A stretch of DNA of 64,000 nucleotides from Trichobilharzia regenti (Eukaryota > Platyhelminthes > Trematoda > Strigeidida > Schistosomatidae), in assembly GCA_944472135.2 (NCBI GenBank), contig OX235263.1, positions 33,843,379 to 33,907,378 on the forward strand. Reading direction: 5' to 3'. The notes beneath the pieces were generated by a model. That model was not told the origin of the DNA. It ran no database searches and worked only from the letters and a program-made list of their open reading frames with translations. The stretch's first letter is position 1; each line of letters starts with the position of its first letter. A program made the position numbers and the translations under genes. This document shows, in pieces, positions 1 to 9,973 of this stretch.

Positions 1-768
1 AACAATTTTGCTCTCAAACGATCTAAGGAAATCAAATAATGTCGACTTAAATTTCATTCACATTGGTATTAAACCCTTCAACAACTAACACTGGCGCTCC
101 TCTTTCATCAGACGATAACTTGTTTATCAAATGTGGAGAAGAGTCAGAGGTTCATTTCCCTTGAATCTGCAAAATATGGATGTTTTGAAAATAACTGATT
201 AAGAATTTTCCGTACTAAATATAAACTGGATAAATTTGTTACAATACCTTGACCTCAATAAAAAATAGATGACAAAATAAGTTCGTTCTTGCTCTGTTAT
301 TGTTTTTTTTTATGGTTGAACTTCAAGTTATTAATACAAATATATGTATAAAACAGAAAGCTCTAAAGTGAGATGATAACTTAACTGGAAGTTTGCTTTT
401 AAGATCATTCAAGTGAAATACAAAAATAGCCGTTGAGTTTTTTTGTACATCTTGTCACTGAAAGAGAAGTGGAATATGGGGAAATTGTGTTATGACCGTT
501 AAAAATAATAATTTTGATGATAAATGCACGAATTAATTCACCTATTTAAAATTTTACTCATTCAACTCGATGATTTCAATGTTTAGCATACCGTAAAATC
601 GCAATGTGAATGAAAGTTCTAATTTGGCTTTCTTTATCCTCTATAGTTATCCTAGTCAGTTTATAATTATTACATATTTTAACTTCAGTGATATAGTTGT
701 AATTATTTAGTGAATTGTGAGAAAAAAGGTAATACGTTTATTCTGAACGTTTGGCTGTTTCATTATTA
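1..768. other. AT-rich stretch with no recognised gene or repeat
   Basis: Open frames are short and carry no motif I recognise. Probably intergenic or intronic. Confidence 0.5.
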
Positions 769-833
769 TTTGATTGCATGGAGGATTTAATCATGAGCTG
801 ACATCAGTTAGAGAACCACTGGAAAACCTGGGA

Positions 834-879
834 GTACTGGACAGCCGTTTCGTCCTAGTTTGGGACTCCTCAGCAGTAC
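834..879 (-). ncRNA. Hammerhead ribozyme, family B, intact core
   Basis: On the minus strand, stem I is GTACTG paired with CAGTAC. The core is CTGAGGA, stem II is GTCC paired with GGAC, GAAA follows, and stem III is a very short hairpin in ACGGCTGT. The predicted cleavage is after GTC. All conserved hammerhead positions are present. The short stem III resembles the minimal type I hammerheads known from schistosome satellite DNA. Confidence 0.85.
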
Positions 880-1158
880 GCACCCACCGGGATTCGAACT
901 TGGGACCTTCTGGTTACAAGGCGAGTTCGTAGACCATTGAGCCACTGGGACCCGATCCAATGGTTCTTGAATTCTAACTTCTGCCAGTTCACGACATAGC
1001 GCGACCACTTCGCAATGTCTTCTTCGATGAGTTACTGCCTCATCTTTGACCTGGCAGAAGTTAGAATTCAAGGACCATTGGATCGGGTCCCAGTGGCTCA
1101 ATGGTCTACGAGCTCGCCTTGTAACCAGAAGGTCCCAAGTTCGAATCCCGGTGGGTGC

Positions 1159-1204
1159 GTACTGCTGAGGGATCCCAAACTAGGACGAAACGGCTGTCCA
1201 GTAC
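1159..1204 (+). ncRNA. Hammerhead ribozyme, family B, core mutated
   Basis: Mirror copy of the ribozyme at 834-879. Stem I (GTACTG/CAGTAC) and the GAAA plus GTC segment are kept, but the core reads CTGAGGG followed by A where the partner has CTGAGGA followed by G. This change hits conserved A9 and the first pair of stem II, so this copy is probably inactive. Confidence 0.75.
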
Positions 1205-1329
1205 TCCCAGGTTTTCCAGTGGTTCTCTAATTGATGTCATCTCATGATTAAATCCTCCATACAATCAAACAAAATCCTTACAAAAACCAATACTTGAAAA
1301 TTCATTATTATTTCTTTGAGTTACGAGTA

Positions 1330-2110
1330 AAATAAAGGCCTACAGCAACAAGCCTTCATTATGTTGTGTTCTTTATAGCTGGGTACCCATTCAACAAAAA
1401 CGGAATTCAATTGAATTACTTGCCACCGCATCCGACGCATCTGTAATTCCGATGTTCTAGAAACAGAATTAGATATTCTGAGTGAAATCTTCATCTGAAA
1501 TTGATACCCTATAAGATTCATCGACAAGAATATCACACCAAGAATTCGGAGAAACGAAACTTCAATTGCGCCTAAAAAGAAACTCTACATGGACCTTGTT
1601 TTCAAGAGAGATTTAGCGAGCGATATTCTCAAGAGAAGGATCACATCATCTCTGAGAAGAACATTCTTCGCAGCAATGCTAAGAATAGTGTTCCTCGGTC
1701 GCTCACTGATTTGCAGAAGCTTCAAGGACAAGATCCCGCATCTGACTGCTTCTATGTGCATATATTAGTTCATCTGCTGCTGTAGAGCCAGGTACATTGG
1801 TCGTTCAACGCGCACCCTGTCCAAGAGGATTCAAGAACACTATCCAGCATGGTTGCCAAAAGGCAGTAGTGGTGCAATAAAGAGTGAGGTAATTGAACAC
1901 CTGGTCAACACTTTTCATTCCATCCCAACAAACGCCTCCTGCTTCAAAGTAATCTACAGAGTCAAGAATAACCTACCAAAAGCAATACGGTTTCGTCTTC
2001 TTTGTATCGCTGAAGCTCTGGCCATTCACATAGAAAAACCGGAGCTGTGCATACTCAACCATTTCTACTGTCATGTTAACAACTTTTTTTTGATTTTGAT
2101 GACTTAATTT
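1330..2110 (+). mobile_element. Penelope-like element, decayed 3' part with GIY-YIG domain
   Basis: With frame changes, the plus strand encodes the end of a PLE polyprotein. A region reading RRITSSLRRTFFAAMLRIVF is followed by CRARYIGRSTRTLSKRIQEH, whose YIG tripeptide belongs to the GIY-YIG endonuclease. Then comes an open stretch (1853-2107) ending in AEALAIHIEKPELCI, the typical PLE C-terminal block. PLE protein makes DNA copies of the element by target-primed reverse transcription. Stops and shifts make this copy non-coding. It resembles the fragment at 32815-33020 more than the one at 26060-26500. Confidence 0.75.
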
Positions 2111-2211
2111 TGTTTCTTTGCCTCTTCTTTAATTGCTTATATTTCTTTAATTGTTTATAATTCTTGTATTCGTTTAGAACACATATATATTTATGATTTT
2201 GCACCTAAGAA

Positions 2212-2244
2212 AATGAATTCGCCGAAAAGAGACTCTTCGCTGAA
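2212..2244. repeat. Short conserved motif shared with 28602-28636
   Basis: A ~30-base block with GAATTCGC, AAAGAGACTCTTCGCTGAA and a small AGAG-A-CTCT hairpin recurs in the non-coding part of another PLE-containing region. It follows the PLE fragment here, so it is probably a PLE terminal sequence. Confidence 0.4.
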
Positions 2245-2364
2245 CTACGTGTTTTGTTTTCTCTGAAATAATCTTCAGCTGTCTCCACGATTGTTGATAA
2301 TGTCGAATCTCTTCCTTACTTGATCTCCTGCGTTTCACACCTGGATGCCCAACTGACACTCCAC

Positions 2365-2450
2365 TTGAGCTGGCCATCTGATCTTCATTATGGCGCCAGA
2401 GAAGGGAGCTTTTGATGAAGGACTGAAGAGGTCTGTTGAATATGCTTTTC
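2365..2450 (-). mobile_element. Short RTE/SR2-like LINE fragment
   Basis: On the minus strand the segment reads LQSFIKSSLLWRHNEDQMAS, similar in order to the QQQLSSLNTQDQMA block of the better LINE copy at 35520-35560. Flanking sequence is not recognisable. Confidence 0.45.
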
Positions 2451-2529
2451 ATAATGGGGTAATTTTCTGACACAAATAGAAGATGTGAACTAAGAATGGT
2501 ATTAAAAAGGTACGCTTTACCGTAGATAT

Positions 2530-2715
2530 AGTGCGTCGGTAGTTCAGCGGTGGAACGCTGGTCAAACAGACACATCGCCCATGGTTCGATTCCCAGGCGA
2601 CAAACTCCTAAACCTTGGCAAGGCAGCAGTAGAGCTGGCAAAGATGGAGTGAGGCAAGCAACCTCACCCCGTAAAAATTAGCAACAATCCCGCCGAAACT
2701 TCAGAGCCCAAGCTT
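2530..2715 (+). mobile_element. Family D tRNA-SINE, decayed
   Basis: A tRNA-like head with B box GGTTCGATTCC is followed by the D body (CTAAACCTTGGCAAGGC, then GGCAAGCAACCTCACCCCGT). The LINE-like tail at its end is badly eroded. Confidence 0.6.
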
Positions 2716-3062
2716 GAAGCGTTATCACGTGAGCATATAGACATCTACATATGCAGACGAAAATACGGGGAATATCTCGGTGATTGTCTATCCATGGACA
2801 TAAAAAGAGCTAATCTACATGTTTTTCATATAATTTAACTGAGAATATAACATATAATAATACTGAAGCAATCAACAGTATACTACAGAAACAAGAAACG
2901 TTAAGTAGGTAAGTTGCAACCACAGTATACTCGCTAATAAATTCGCTCAGATGACTCATAAAATATATTGCTGTTTACCTAAAAATAATAAGATTTATTA
3001 CTCCTTATAGTTCGGTAAGCCTTACCATTGATTTGTTATGTTCTCTGAGTTGGTTGATTTAA

Positions 3063-3106
3063 CTGAGAAGCTTTCGTCATCCTTTTACACAACATCTTCA
3101 GCTCAG
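3063..3106 (-). ncRNA. PLE-type minimal hammerhead motif
   Basis: On the minus strand a 5-bp stem I (CTGAG/CTCAG) encloses the core CTGAAGA. An extra U, a stem II of about 5 bp (GTTGT/ATGAC), GAAA and the self-complementary AGCT as stem III follow, then T as the cleavage-site base. Relatives lie at 25993-26034 and 40949-40984 with different stem I and II bases that still pair. The tiny stem III fits the PLE-associated hammerhead variants reported to act as dimers. Confidence 0.65.
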
Positions 3107-3220
3107 GTTTCAGCATAAAATAAATTCACTTTAATTTCTCCAGCTCAGAGAACACAACTAGTTCAATATCATCCACCTGAGCTACAAACCTCCCCCATTA
3201 CTTCAAAGCCTTGCCACTAT

Positions 3221-3524
3221 AAGTTAATCGGTGAATGGTGGCTAGCAGTGGGATCCAGGACGCGCATGTCGTCCTACTTCGGACTCGTCAGTTGAATTTA
3301 CCTGCACTCCTCAGTGAGTTATGATGTTCCCATCGAGGCTCGAACACATTGCTCACAGTTTCAAACGCCAAAGCGTTATCCACTACACCAAATGGGCCAC
3401 AAGAGTCACCTCTTGTGCAACGGGTCATATTAATTATTTAATTCAATTTTAGATTTTCCGGTCGATTGATTGAACCGAATTGCCAGGTCTCATGTTGACA
3501 AGTCGGAATCTTGTGCAGATACTT
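3221..3524 (-). mobile_element. Family A (Sm-alpha-like) hammerhead repeat
   Basis: Minus-strand unit holding, in order, a linker, a tRNA-like head (GGCCCATTTGGTGTAGTGG, then a B box-like TGTTCGAGCCTCG), a hammerhead and the GCTAGCCACCATTC tail. With the partial unit at 3728-3845 it forms a direct tandem dimer that is now separated by a family C SINE. Confidence 0.75.
3253..3296 (-). ncRNA. Hammerhead ribozyme, family A, probably inactive
   Basis: The core CTGACGA and stem II (GTCC/GGAC) are kept, but the conserved GAAA reads GACA and stem I no longer pairs well. The copy at 14898-14942 shows the intact form. Confidence 0.7.
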
Positions 3525-3544
3525 ATATTTTTTACTTTGTTTTT

Positions 3545-3725
3545 TTGATTACAGCTTGATTCAGCACAGTGCTTTTTTCGTAAAAGCATGGAATTTTCAG
3601 CATGGATATCGATAGCCCAAATTTTTCAGGCCGACCATTGACATCGGGTGTGCGTCGGTAGGGGATCGAACCCCGGACAATATGCATGGTTGGCAAGAGT
3701 TCTAACCACTGCGCCACTGACGTAC
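3545..3725 (-). mobile_element. Family C tRNA-SINE inserted between two family A units
   Basis: Minus-strand SINE with tRNA-like head (GTCAGTGGCGCAGTGGTTAG; B box GGGTTCGATCCCC), a body containing ATATCGATAGCC in plus orientation, and a tail ending in the rich AT run near 3530-3545. ACTT occurs on both sides (about 3521 and 3724) as a possible short target duplication. Removing the insert rejoins the family A tandem. Confidence 0.75.
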
Positions 3726-3727
3726 TT

Positions 3728-3845
3728 TAACGATGTCTGAGCATGTAATTAGAAGTTAATTGGTCCATGGTGACTAGCAGTGGAATCCGGGATAACACAC
3801 ATTTCGTCCCATTCGGGACTCGTCAGTTGGATGTACCTGCACTCA
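3728..3845 (-). mobile_element. Family A hammerhead repeat, 5'-truncated unit
   Basis: Contains the family A linker, the GCTAGTCACCATGG-type tail and a hammerhead at 3784-3832 on the minus strand. CTGACGA, stem II (GTCCC/GGGAC) and GAAA are present, but stem III and the cleavage side (TGTTATC) have drifted. The tRNA-like head is missing. Confidence 0.65.
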
Positions 3846-4560
3846 GTTGAAGAGAAACAGCTTCTCAATTTTATCTTTAGGAAGTCTCAGTGACATTATG
3901 GTGTGTAGAGTAAGTGGTTTTGATATTCTATAACACTCTTTAATATTTCCAGACCATTTAAATCACCAAAATGTAGCCCTAATTACTTGTTCATTATTGA
4001 TATAATCACTTGGTGAATGGTAGTCCTATGCTAAGTGCAAAAATATATGCTACTAAAATTATGGAAATGTTTACTACCTGTGAAATTACCTGTTATGATT
4101 ATTAAAACCGTCATATAAAAGAAATTACAGAAACTTTTACGCGACTACTTAATATCAAGTGATGCAGTTAGTAGGTATTTTGTAGTCAAGTTAAAAATAA
4201 AACCTGTGGTAATTTAAGGAACAGGAAATAATAATAGAAATACCGAGGTATTGTCAATTTATGATAAGTAGCAATTTATCATCTGTACGTGTTTACAGAT
4301 ACTTTAATTAAGAACTTTGTATAACTGAGAAAAGAGGATGAGAGTTGGGGAAAAATTGATCTTTATATTTTCAGTTCATTATCGTTGTTGCTTACAAACA
4401 GTAAGTTGTAAGTTATTTTGACAGTATGAGATGCAACTTATGTTCCGAAATGATTGATTGTAGACTCTGAATGTGTATTTCAATGACCACGTTGGACACT
4501 ATAGGTTGAACTGCTAACAGAAGTTCACACAACTACAAAATGTATTTATCTTGATTTGGT
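3846..4560. other. Stretch with nothing recognised
   Basis: AT-rich, with no long frame, repeat or RNA motif that I can identify. Confidence 0.45.
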
Positions 4561-4569
4561 AGTGTTCGG

Positions 4570-5110
4570 GTTATATAAAGCCATATATTACTGATTGATC
4601 GGGCTATTTCGTTGTATGGCACTGAAATCGAGCAGTAACACTTGCTAGACCAATCTAGGTGGTTTAAATGCCCGACGGTCGTTTCGCTTTTTGGAGCTTA
4701 GCCCATCAACACTGTATTCCGTTCGACTCAGTTCAGAGAGCTGAAACCCTCCAAACCACCCAATTTTTGATTAGCTACTTGAGCGAACTAGTCACACCAT
4801 AAATGGTATTCACAACTTAGAAATTAGTTAGCATTTCGTAATCTTTACAGTTCAATGAATGGAATTTCACTATAGTTTCCTCAGGAAACCAGATTAATAA
4901 TGCTAACCAATTTGGGAATTGTGAATATGATTTGTGGTCAAATCAGTTAGCCCAAAAACTAGCCAGAAATCAGGTGGTTCGAACTGATTCGGCTCTATGT
5001 TCTGAGTTAAACCAGGTAGACTACTGATGAAACGGTCTTGGCGTCTCGATCTGGCTAACGATCACTACTGCTTGATGTGGGTGGTATGCAACTGCTTATT
5101 TCAGGAAATC
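4570..5110. repeat. Decayed inverted repeat, family F, with hammerhead-like traces
   Basis: The two halves are imperfect reverse complements. A matching pair is CACAACTTAGAAATTAGTTA near 4810 and the complement of AATGCTAACCAATTTGGGAA near 4900. The right half contains ACTGATGAAACGGTC on the plus strand, in which a hammerhead core runs straight into AAACGGTC with no stem II. The left half contains GCGAAACGACCGTC on the minus strand. A related copy lies near 51040-51135. I read this as an old head-to-head pair of a ribozyme-bearing repeat. Confidence 0.5.
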
Positions 5111-5480
5111 CGTAGTATATAGTTTTATGCGAGTATTCTTACTTTTCTGATTACCACTTCTCATCTCAGGCAGATTTCATACTGTGATCTAAATGATTAG
5201 GTTTATAAAAGAAACTATACTGACATTTAACCTCTAGGGCTGTGTAAACTACGAACCATGAATTTGTCTAGGCTATACAATCAAAACAATTAGTCCCTTT
5301 TATAAATTTGAATAGTGTTACTAGAAGACGGGGATTATCTGAAAAATGTGATGTATTTGCGCTGTACATTTCGAACAGTCTGATCACACATTTGTTTGTG
5401 AATTCAATATACACGAAAAAATTAAGGGCAATGAAATTAAACAAGGGGATCAAAAAAGGATTTAAAAATGACTAACACAA
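5111..5480. other. Stretch with nothing recognised
   Basis: A short minus-strand open frame (5268-5453) has no recognisable domain and is probably chance. Confidence 0.4.
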
Positions 5481-5489
5481 CGTTTAGTA

Positions 5490-6385
5490 ATCCCGTCAAA
5501 TATGGATTACCAAGGTAGGTTAGGAGTAATAATAAACTGGGTTTGAGAATATACAAGTGGGGGGGGGCGGCTAAGTTTGTGAATAGCTATGGCCCCAGCG
5601 TATTTCAATAAGTCCCCTTGACCATTTCTATAGATGACCTCAAGGGCTGAGTTAACATCAATCTTAGGGTTCATCTCGATTAGGTGTTTGACCATAGATG
5701 AAGTTGGTAGTCTGCCACCTGTGTCTGTGTGTCCTCACACACACGGACAATCGAATTCAACCTTTGTCTCAAAATCCTACCATTTATTTCCCCGTTATAT
5801 GGTTATTTGATGAAGACATTTTTGTTAGGAGCAGTATACATGGTAAGTTTGAAGACTAATTGACTTCTACACCTGTTTACAAATTTTAAAGGATATCCGT
5901 TTTCAACAAAAGTATCCATTAATATTTCATTTTCTTTGTCGATAACATCAGCCGTGAAGATACTTTTAATCCTCTAAAATAAACATTTTACCAAGCCTCT
6001 CTTATACTGTAATGGACAGAAACTGTGAAAATTAAGTTACTGCCCTGTCCAAGTGGGCTTTCTGTAAACTGATCACACGTCTTTTTGAACCATCGTCTCT
6101 TCGACTCAGAAGTATGTCTAAAAATGCAAGCTGGTTTCGACTTTCTTCCTCACATGTAAGACTTATATGAATTTGTACAGAGTTAAGTCTATCTAATAGA
6201 CAACTCGCATCTTCATGATCGTCACATATCAAAATGTTATCATCTACGTATTTCCTGTAGAAGGGTAATTTAGAAATTAAATCAAGGGACAAGTTCTCAA
6301 CATAAAACATGTCAGCTAACGAAGATGCTAATGTACTTCCCATAGCAGTACCACCCACTTGTCAAAAATTCCCACCTTTAATTTA
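5490..6385 (-). mobile_element. Penelope-like element, RT palm to C-terminus
   Basis: The minus strand carries 6358-6032 with GGTAMGSTLASSLADMFYVE (RT motif B region) and YRKYVDDNILICDD (catalytic YVDD). A frameshifted linker follows that can be read through to TMYTAP and LPYNGEINGRILRQRLNSIV. The stretch 5695-5507 has KIDVNSALEVIYRN and AGAIAIHKL, the PLE C-terminal block. Both palm aspartates remain, but the frame is broken several times and the 5' part is missing. Confidence 0.8.
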
Positions 6386-6639
6386 ATTGCCCTTTTTTTA
6401 AAAAAAAGTTTAGAGGTTGACGGAATCTCTTATACAGCAACTTCTAACTTATTAATTCTCGCGTAACAAAAACAAAGCAAAAGCCAATATTTGATCGTCC
6501 AAACTACGTGATATATTTCGGGACCAAAACAAGCCGTCAGACGAACGCTTAGCTGGCTAATAATGATCGTGCCACAAGTTAATGGGTTAAATATGTTAAA
6601 TAAGAAATTATTTATCAAGATGAAGCAATATATGTATAT

Positions 6640-6781
6640 ATAATTGCAGCTTGATTCCACACAGTATTTTTGATACAATTATGGAATTTTTAGCATGTGA
6701 TATCGGCAGCTCGAGTTTAGCAGACCGACCATCGGTATCAGGTGTGCGTCGGCCAGGAATCGAGCCCCGGACCATGTGCAT
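6640..6781 (-). mobile_element. Family C tRNA-SINE, 5'-truncated
   Basis: Tail and body of family C are present and the B box (GGGCTCGATTCC on the minus strand) remains. The A box half is replaced by a TA microsatellite (about 6782-6800). Confidence 0.7.
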
Positions 6782-6799
6782 GTATATATATATATATAT

Positions 6800-7430
6800 A
6801 TTGTTTATGCTATGAACATCGACAAATGTTCAGGTTTTCCCATTTTTTGTAAACTGATCAGTAAGATAACCACTGATAACTAATAAGACCTTATAGGTAA
6901 TCTCAGCTTCACAAAACAAAGTTTATTATTCACTGTTGAAATCCTAAAAATCCTATTTTACATATATTTTCCTAACGGAAGGGAATAAATAACAAAATGC
7001 AGTGTTATAAACTAAATATGTAATTACCATCAAAATGTAATAAAAAGATATTGAGAAAATTAATTAACCACAGGTTTTACAATAAAATAAAAAGAGTTAA
7101 AATTTCACTCATTTTTGGTGAGTATGTATGATATGAAACAGTGCCTTTTTTATTGTATTTATGGTAATGACAACATTAACACAAAAACAAAGCTGATATT
7201 TCCGTTTTAATAATGATGCCTAATAAATCTTTTTGTTGGCAAAGGAAAAGGGATTTTATTATGTGTTTTTATTGGACGTTTTCTTTGTGTTTCATTCTTT
7301 TAAATAAAGGAAATGATGTGGGTGTTTTGTGCTTTTTCGGTGTTGTGCTATTTCATTTCAGCTTCATTGTTGATCAAAGACCTTAGTGGGAAAAATAGCA
7401 ATAAATAAGAATCAAATTTCAAATGAAATC
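6800..7430. other. AT-rich stretch with nothing recognised
   Basis: Contains a short TA run at its left edge. No domain-bearing frame. Confidence 0.45.
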
Positions 7431-7439
7431 GTGTAAGAT

Positions 7440-7880
7440 AATTTATTATTATTATTGTTCCCTTGGGTTCCTAGTGGAACATAGGGCTTTAACTCCACGT
7501 CTCCACTTGCTTCTCTCTTTTGCTATGCTTTTAACCTGCATCCATGTTAGTCCATACTGTTTCTACTCCTCTTCACACGATCTCCTCAATGTCACCCTTG
7601 AACTGACGTCCCACTCGGCGCTTCCCTTTCGAGTTCCACTCGAGCAATGGCCTGACGCGCGTGCGATGTCACCCAGCGACGGCCTCCTCACCGAGCGAGT
7701 GTCCAATCCATCTCCACATTCTCCTGCATATTTGTTGGTTGGCGATTGGTTCTTGTTTTATTTGTTTGTGCCCATAGTTTCTTGCTGGTGATTCCTTCAG
7801 GCCCGGCCATCTGATCTTCAGTATAAAGCGAACACAGTTTTGATGAAGGCAGGTCTGCAATAGCCTGTTGGAAATATAAT
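7440..7880 (-). mobile_element. RTE/SR2-like LINE, 3' end
   Basis: On the minus strand this is the 3' terminal coding and tail region of the LINE seen more fully at 21730-22985. It ends in AAGCCCTATGTTCCACTAGG, AACCCAAGGGAAC and an ATA repeat. The encoded RRMWRWIGHSLGEEAVAG is the C-terminal block shared with RRRWESIGHTLRKPSSD at 35650-35700. 5'-truncated. Confidence 0.8.
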
Positions 7881-8179
7881 ATAATAATAACGACTTATTA
7901 GAAATCTTTTCCTCGGACTAAAAGGGTCTTCATAAATTGGCAAGTGATATGACTATTAATGGACTTGTAGTTACGCTAATAAACTTCCTACCTAGTCGAT
8001 TCGGGGGCCTATTGCTTTAACCACTATTAACAGCAAAGATAACACGATACGGTACCACCGAAACCGCAACGCAAGAAGACAAGAAGAGAAGACAGACTTT
8101 ACTACCTTGTATCGACAGCCAGTAGGATTCCAAGGTCAAAGGTAGTATGAGGGAATTACAACTAGCAATGCAAGGGGAA

Positions 8180-9565
8180 TGTATTGTTTTATGAAAATTA
8201 CTTCCATATATCAGTAAGTATCGTATTCGAAATAATTTGGGGAAACTATATTTTCAGTAAAACACTAAGTCGCATTATTCTGCAAAGATTAAAGGACGCA
8301 CTAGATACAGAACTCCACCAAACTAGAACAAGCTGGATTGGGAAAGGTAAATCATATGCTGATCAAATTGCTATTGTATGCATCGTTATCATAGAACGAG
8401 GCATAGAATGGAAGTCAAACCTCTTTCTACCTCAACTTAATCGACTTCGAAAAGGCCTTTGACAGACAACGTTGACCGAGAAGTAATTTTGGTAGTACTT
8501 CAACACTACGGCGTGCAGCGCACAAGTTTCTATCAACGTTATTCAGTATCTGACTAAGTGACAGTGCCTCATGTCAGGCGATCCACAACGGAAAACTCAG
8601 GGAATTTTTCAAAGTCGATTAAGACAAGGCTGACTGCCTATTATCAACGATGATATTCCTAATTGTGATGAATTGGATTATGCATACAGGACTGCATACA
8701 GGGAATGAGTAGATAGAAATACGCTGGACCATCGATAAGAAGACTCTATAAAATCTGGACTTCGCATATGGATGATACATGTTTAATGTCACACAAAGTC
8801 GAAGGCTTGCAGGCAGGCAGGCGAAAACCAACAACTATCTGAAGAAGCAGCGAAGACAGGACTCCAAGTGGTCAGAGGGAAGATGGAGGTGATGAAGATA
8901 ATCAACCAGCATCATCAACAACATCCAGCACCAATAACCATCGACGGGAGAGATTTAACAGAGGTCACCTCCTTCCCTTTATCTAGGCAGCTATCATCGT
9001 TTCAACTACAGGCAGTTGAAATGGATGTATATGTCAAAGCCAGTTAGGCAGAATCGGAAAAGCAAGGTACGCCTTCATCAACCTGAAACCAGTTTGGAAA
9101 TTTTCTACACTCAGCATAAACAACCACAACAACAACACCAATGTGAAATCGGTCCTTCTATACGGGTTAGAAACTTGCACTGCGTGTAACAAAAAGGATT
9201 TTCAACATGTTGCACAATAACACCAACAGACTAAATGGCCTGTGGGAACAAACCACCACCCAAGAGCCGATTGGTCTACAAATATGTAGAAGAAAGTGGA
9301 GATGGATCAGTAATAAATTGAGAAGGCCTTCGAAAGACATTGCACACAATGTGTAGGCCATTTCCCGAGTAGAATCCCAGTGGGAAGCAACGAGTGGGTC
9401 GTCATAGGGCGATATGGAGGAGATCGCGTGACGATTAGACGAGAGATCATGGTCAATTTTAGAGCCAGATGGAGAGGACAGAAGAAAATAGAAGAAAGTG
9501 AAGATGTGTTGTTGAAGCACTCACTAACTAAATTCCGTCGGAACACAAGGGAACAATAATCACCA
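8180..9565 (+). mobile_element. RTE/SR2-like LINE fragment with decayed reverse transcriptase
   Basis: The frame 8184-8462 reads SRIILQRLKDALDTELHQTR, then a DQIA motif and IIERGIEWKSNLF, matching the RT fingers and palm of RTE LINEs. A frameshifted FEKAF region, a QG motif and the connection region (EEAAKTGLQV) follow. The C-terminal block RKWRWISNKLRRPSKDIAHN spans 9290-9340, and the tail reads GGAACACAAGGGAACAATAA. Stops and shifts occur throughout. Confidence 0.75.
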
Positions 9566-9973
9566 TTATTTAGTAAGACATGAACAAATGTGGCAAGGAA
9601 CGACATTCACTATATGAAATATAATTAGTGCCTTAGAGCGCATTAAAATTATTATTTTTTTTAACAGCACTACCTGGATATCTTTATTCAGTAATATGTG
9701 ATAAGGGTACAGCATATGTGCCATCAACTTATCAGTTTTATAGTTAGCCACGTTTCCGTGCTCATATTACTAATAACAGAGTGAGCAGCAGTTTAATTGG
9801 GGTTCAAGATTGTATGTGACTCACTAGATAAAAGAAATACTGTGGTATTATACTGCATAATTTCACTTTTACTGTTACCATTTTTATGTAATCTAGTATA
9901 GCAAGCATATCTTGATTAAGGGTACCTAGCATTTGACCAGTGTAACATATAAAGCAAATAAAGCAAATTATTT

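Larger units (their letters stand above)
769..1269. mobile_element. Head-to-head pair of family B hammerhead repeats
   Basis: Two copies of one tRNA-headed short repeat lie as an inverted pair. The left arm, 769-987, reads on the minus strand and the right arm, 1051-1269, on the plus strand, separated by 63 bases. The arms match with only a handful of differences. In sense order each has a tRNA-like head with A box (GTGGCTCAATGG) and B box (GTTCGAATCCC), a hammerhead, then a tail ending near CAATCAAAC. The spacer belongs to the same family's 5' part. The anticodon-loop-like CTTGTAA suggests descent from a tRNA-Thr(TGT)-like sequence. Confidence 0.85.

Noticed and set aside
1051..1230. Paired frames with VPVAQWST and NQKVPSSNPGGC as a conserved peptide
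   Set aside because: They are translations of the tRNA-like part of family B (the B box reads as SNPG) on both arms and not a protein family.
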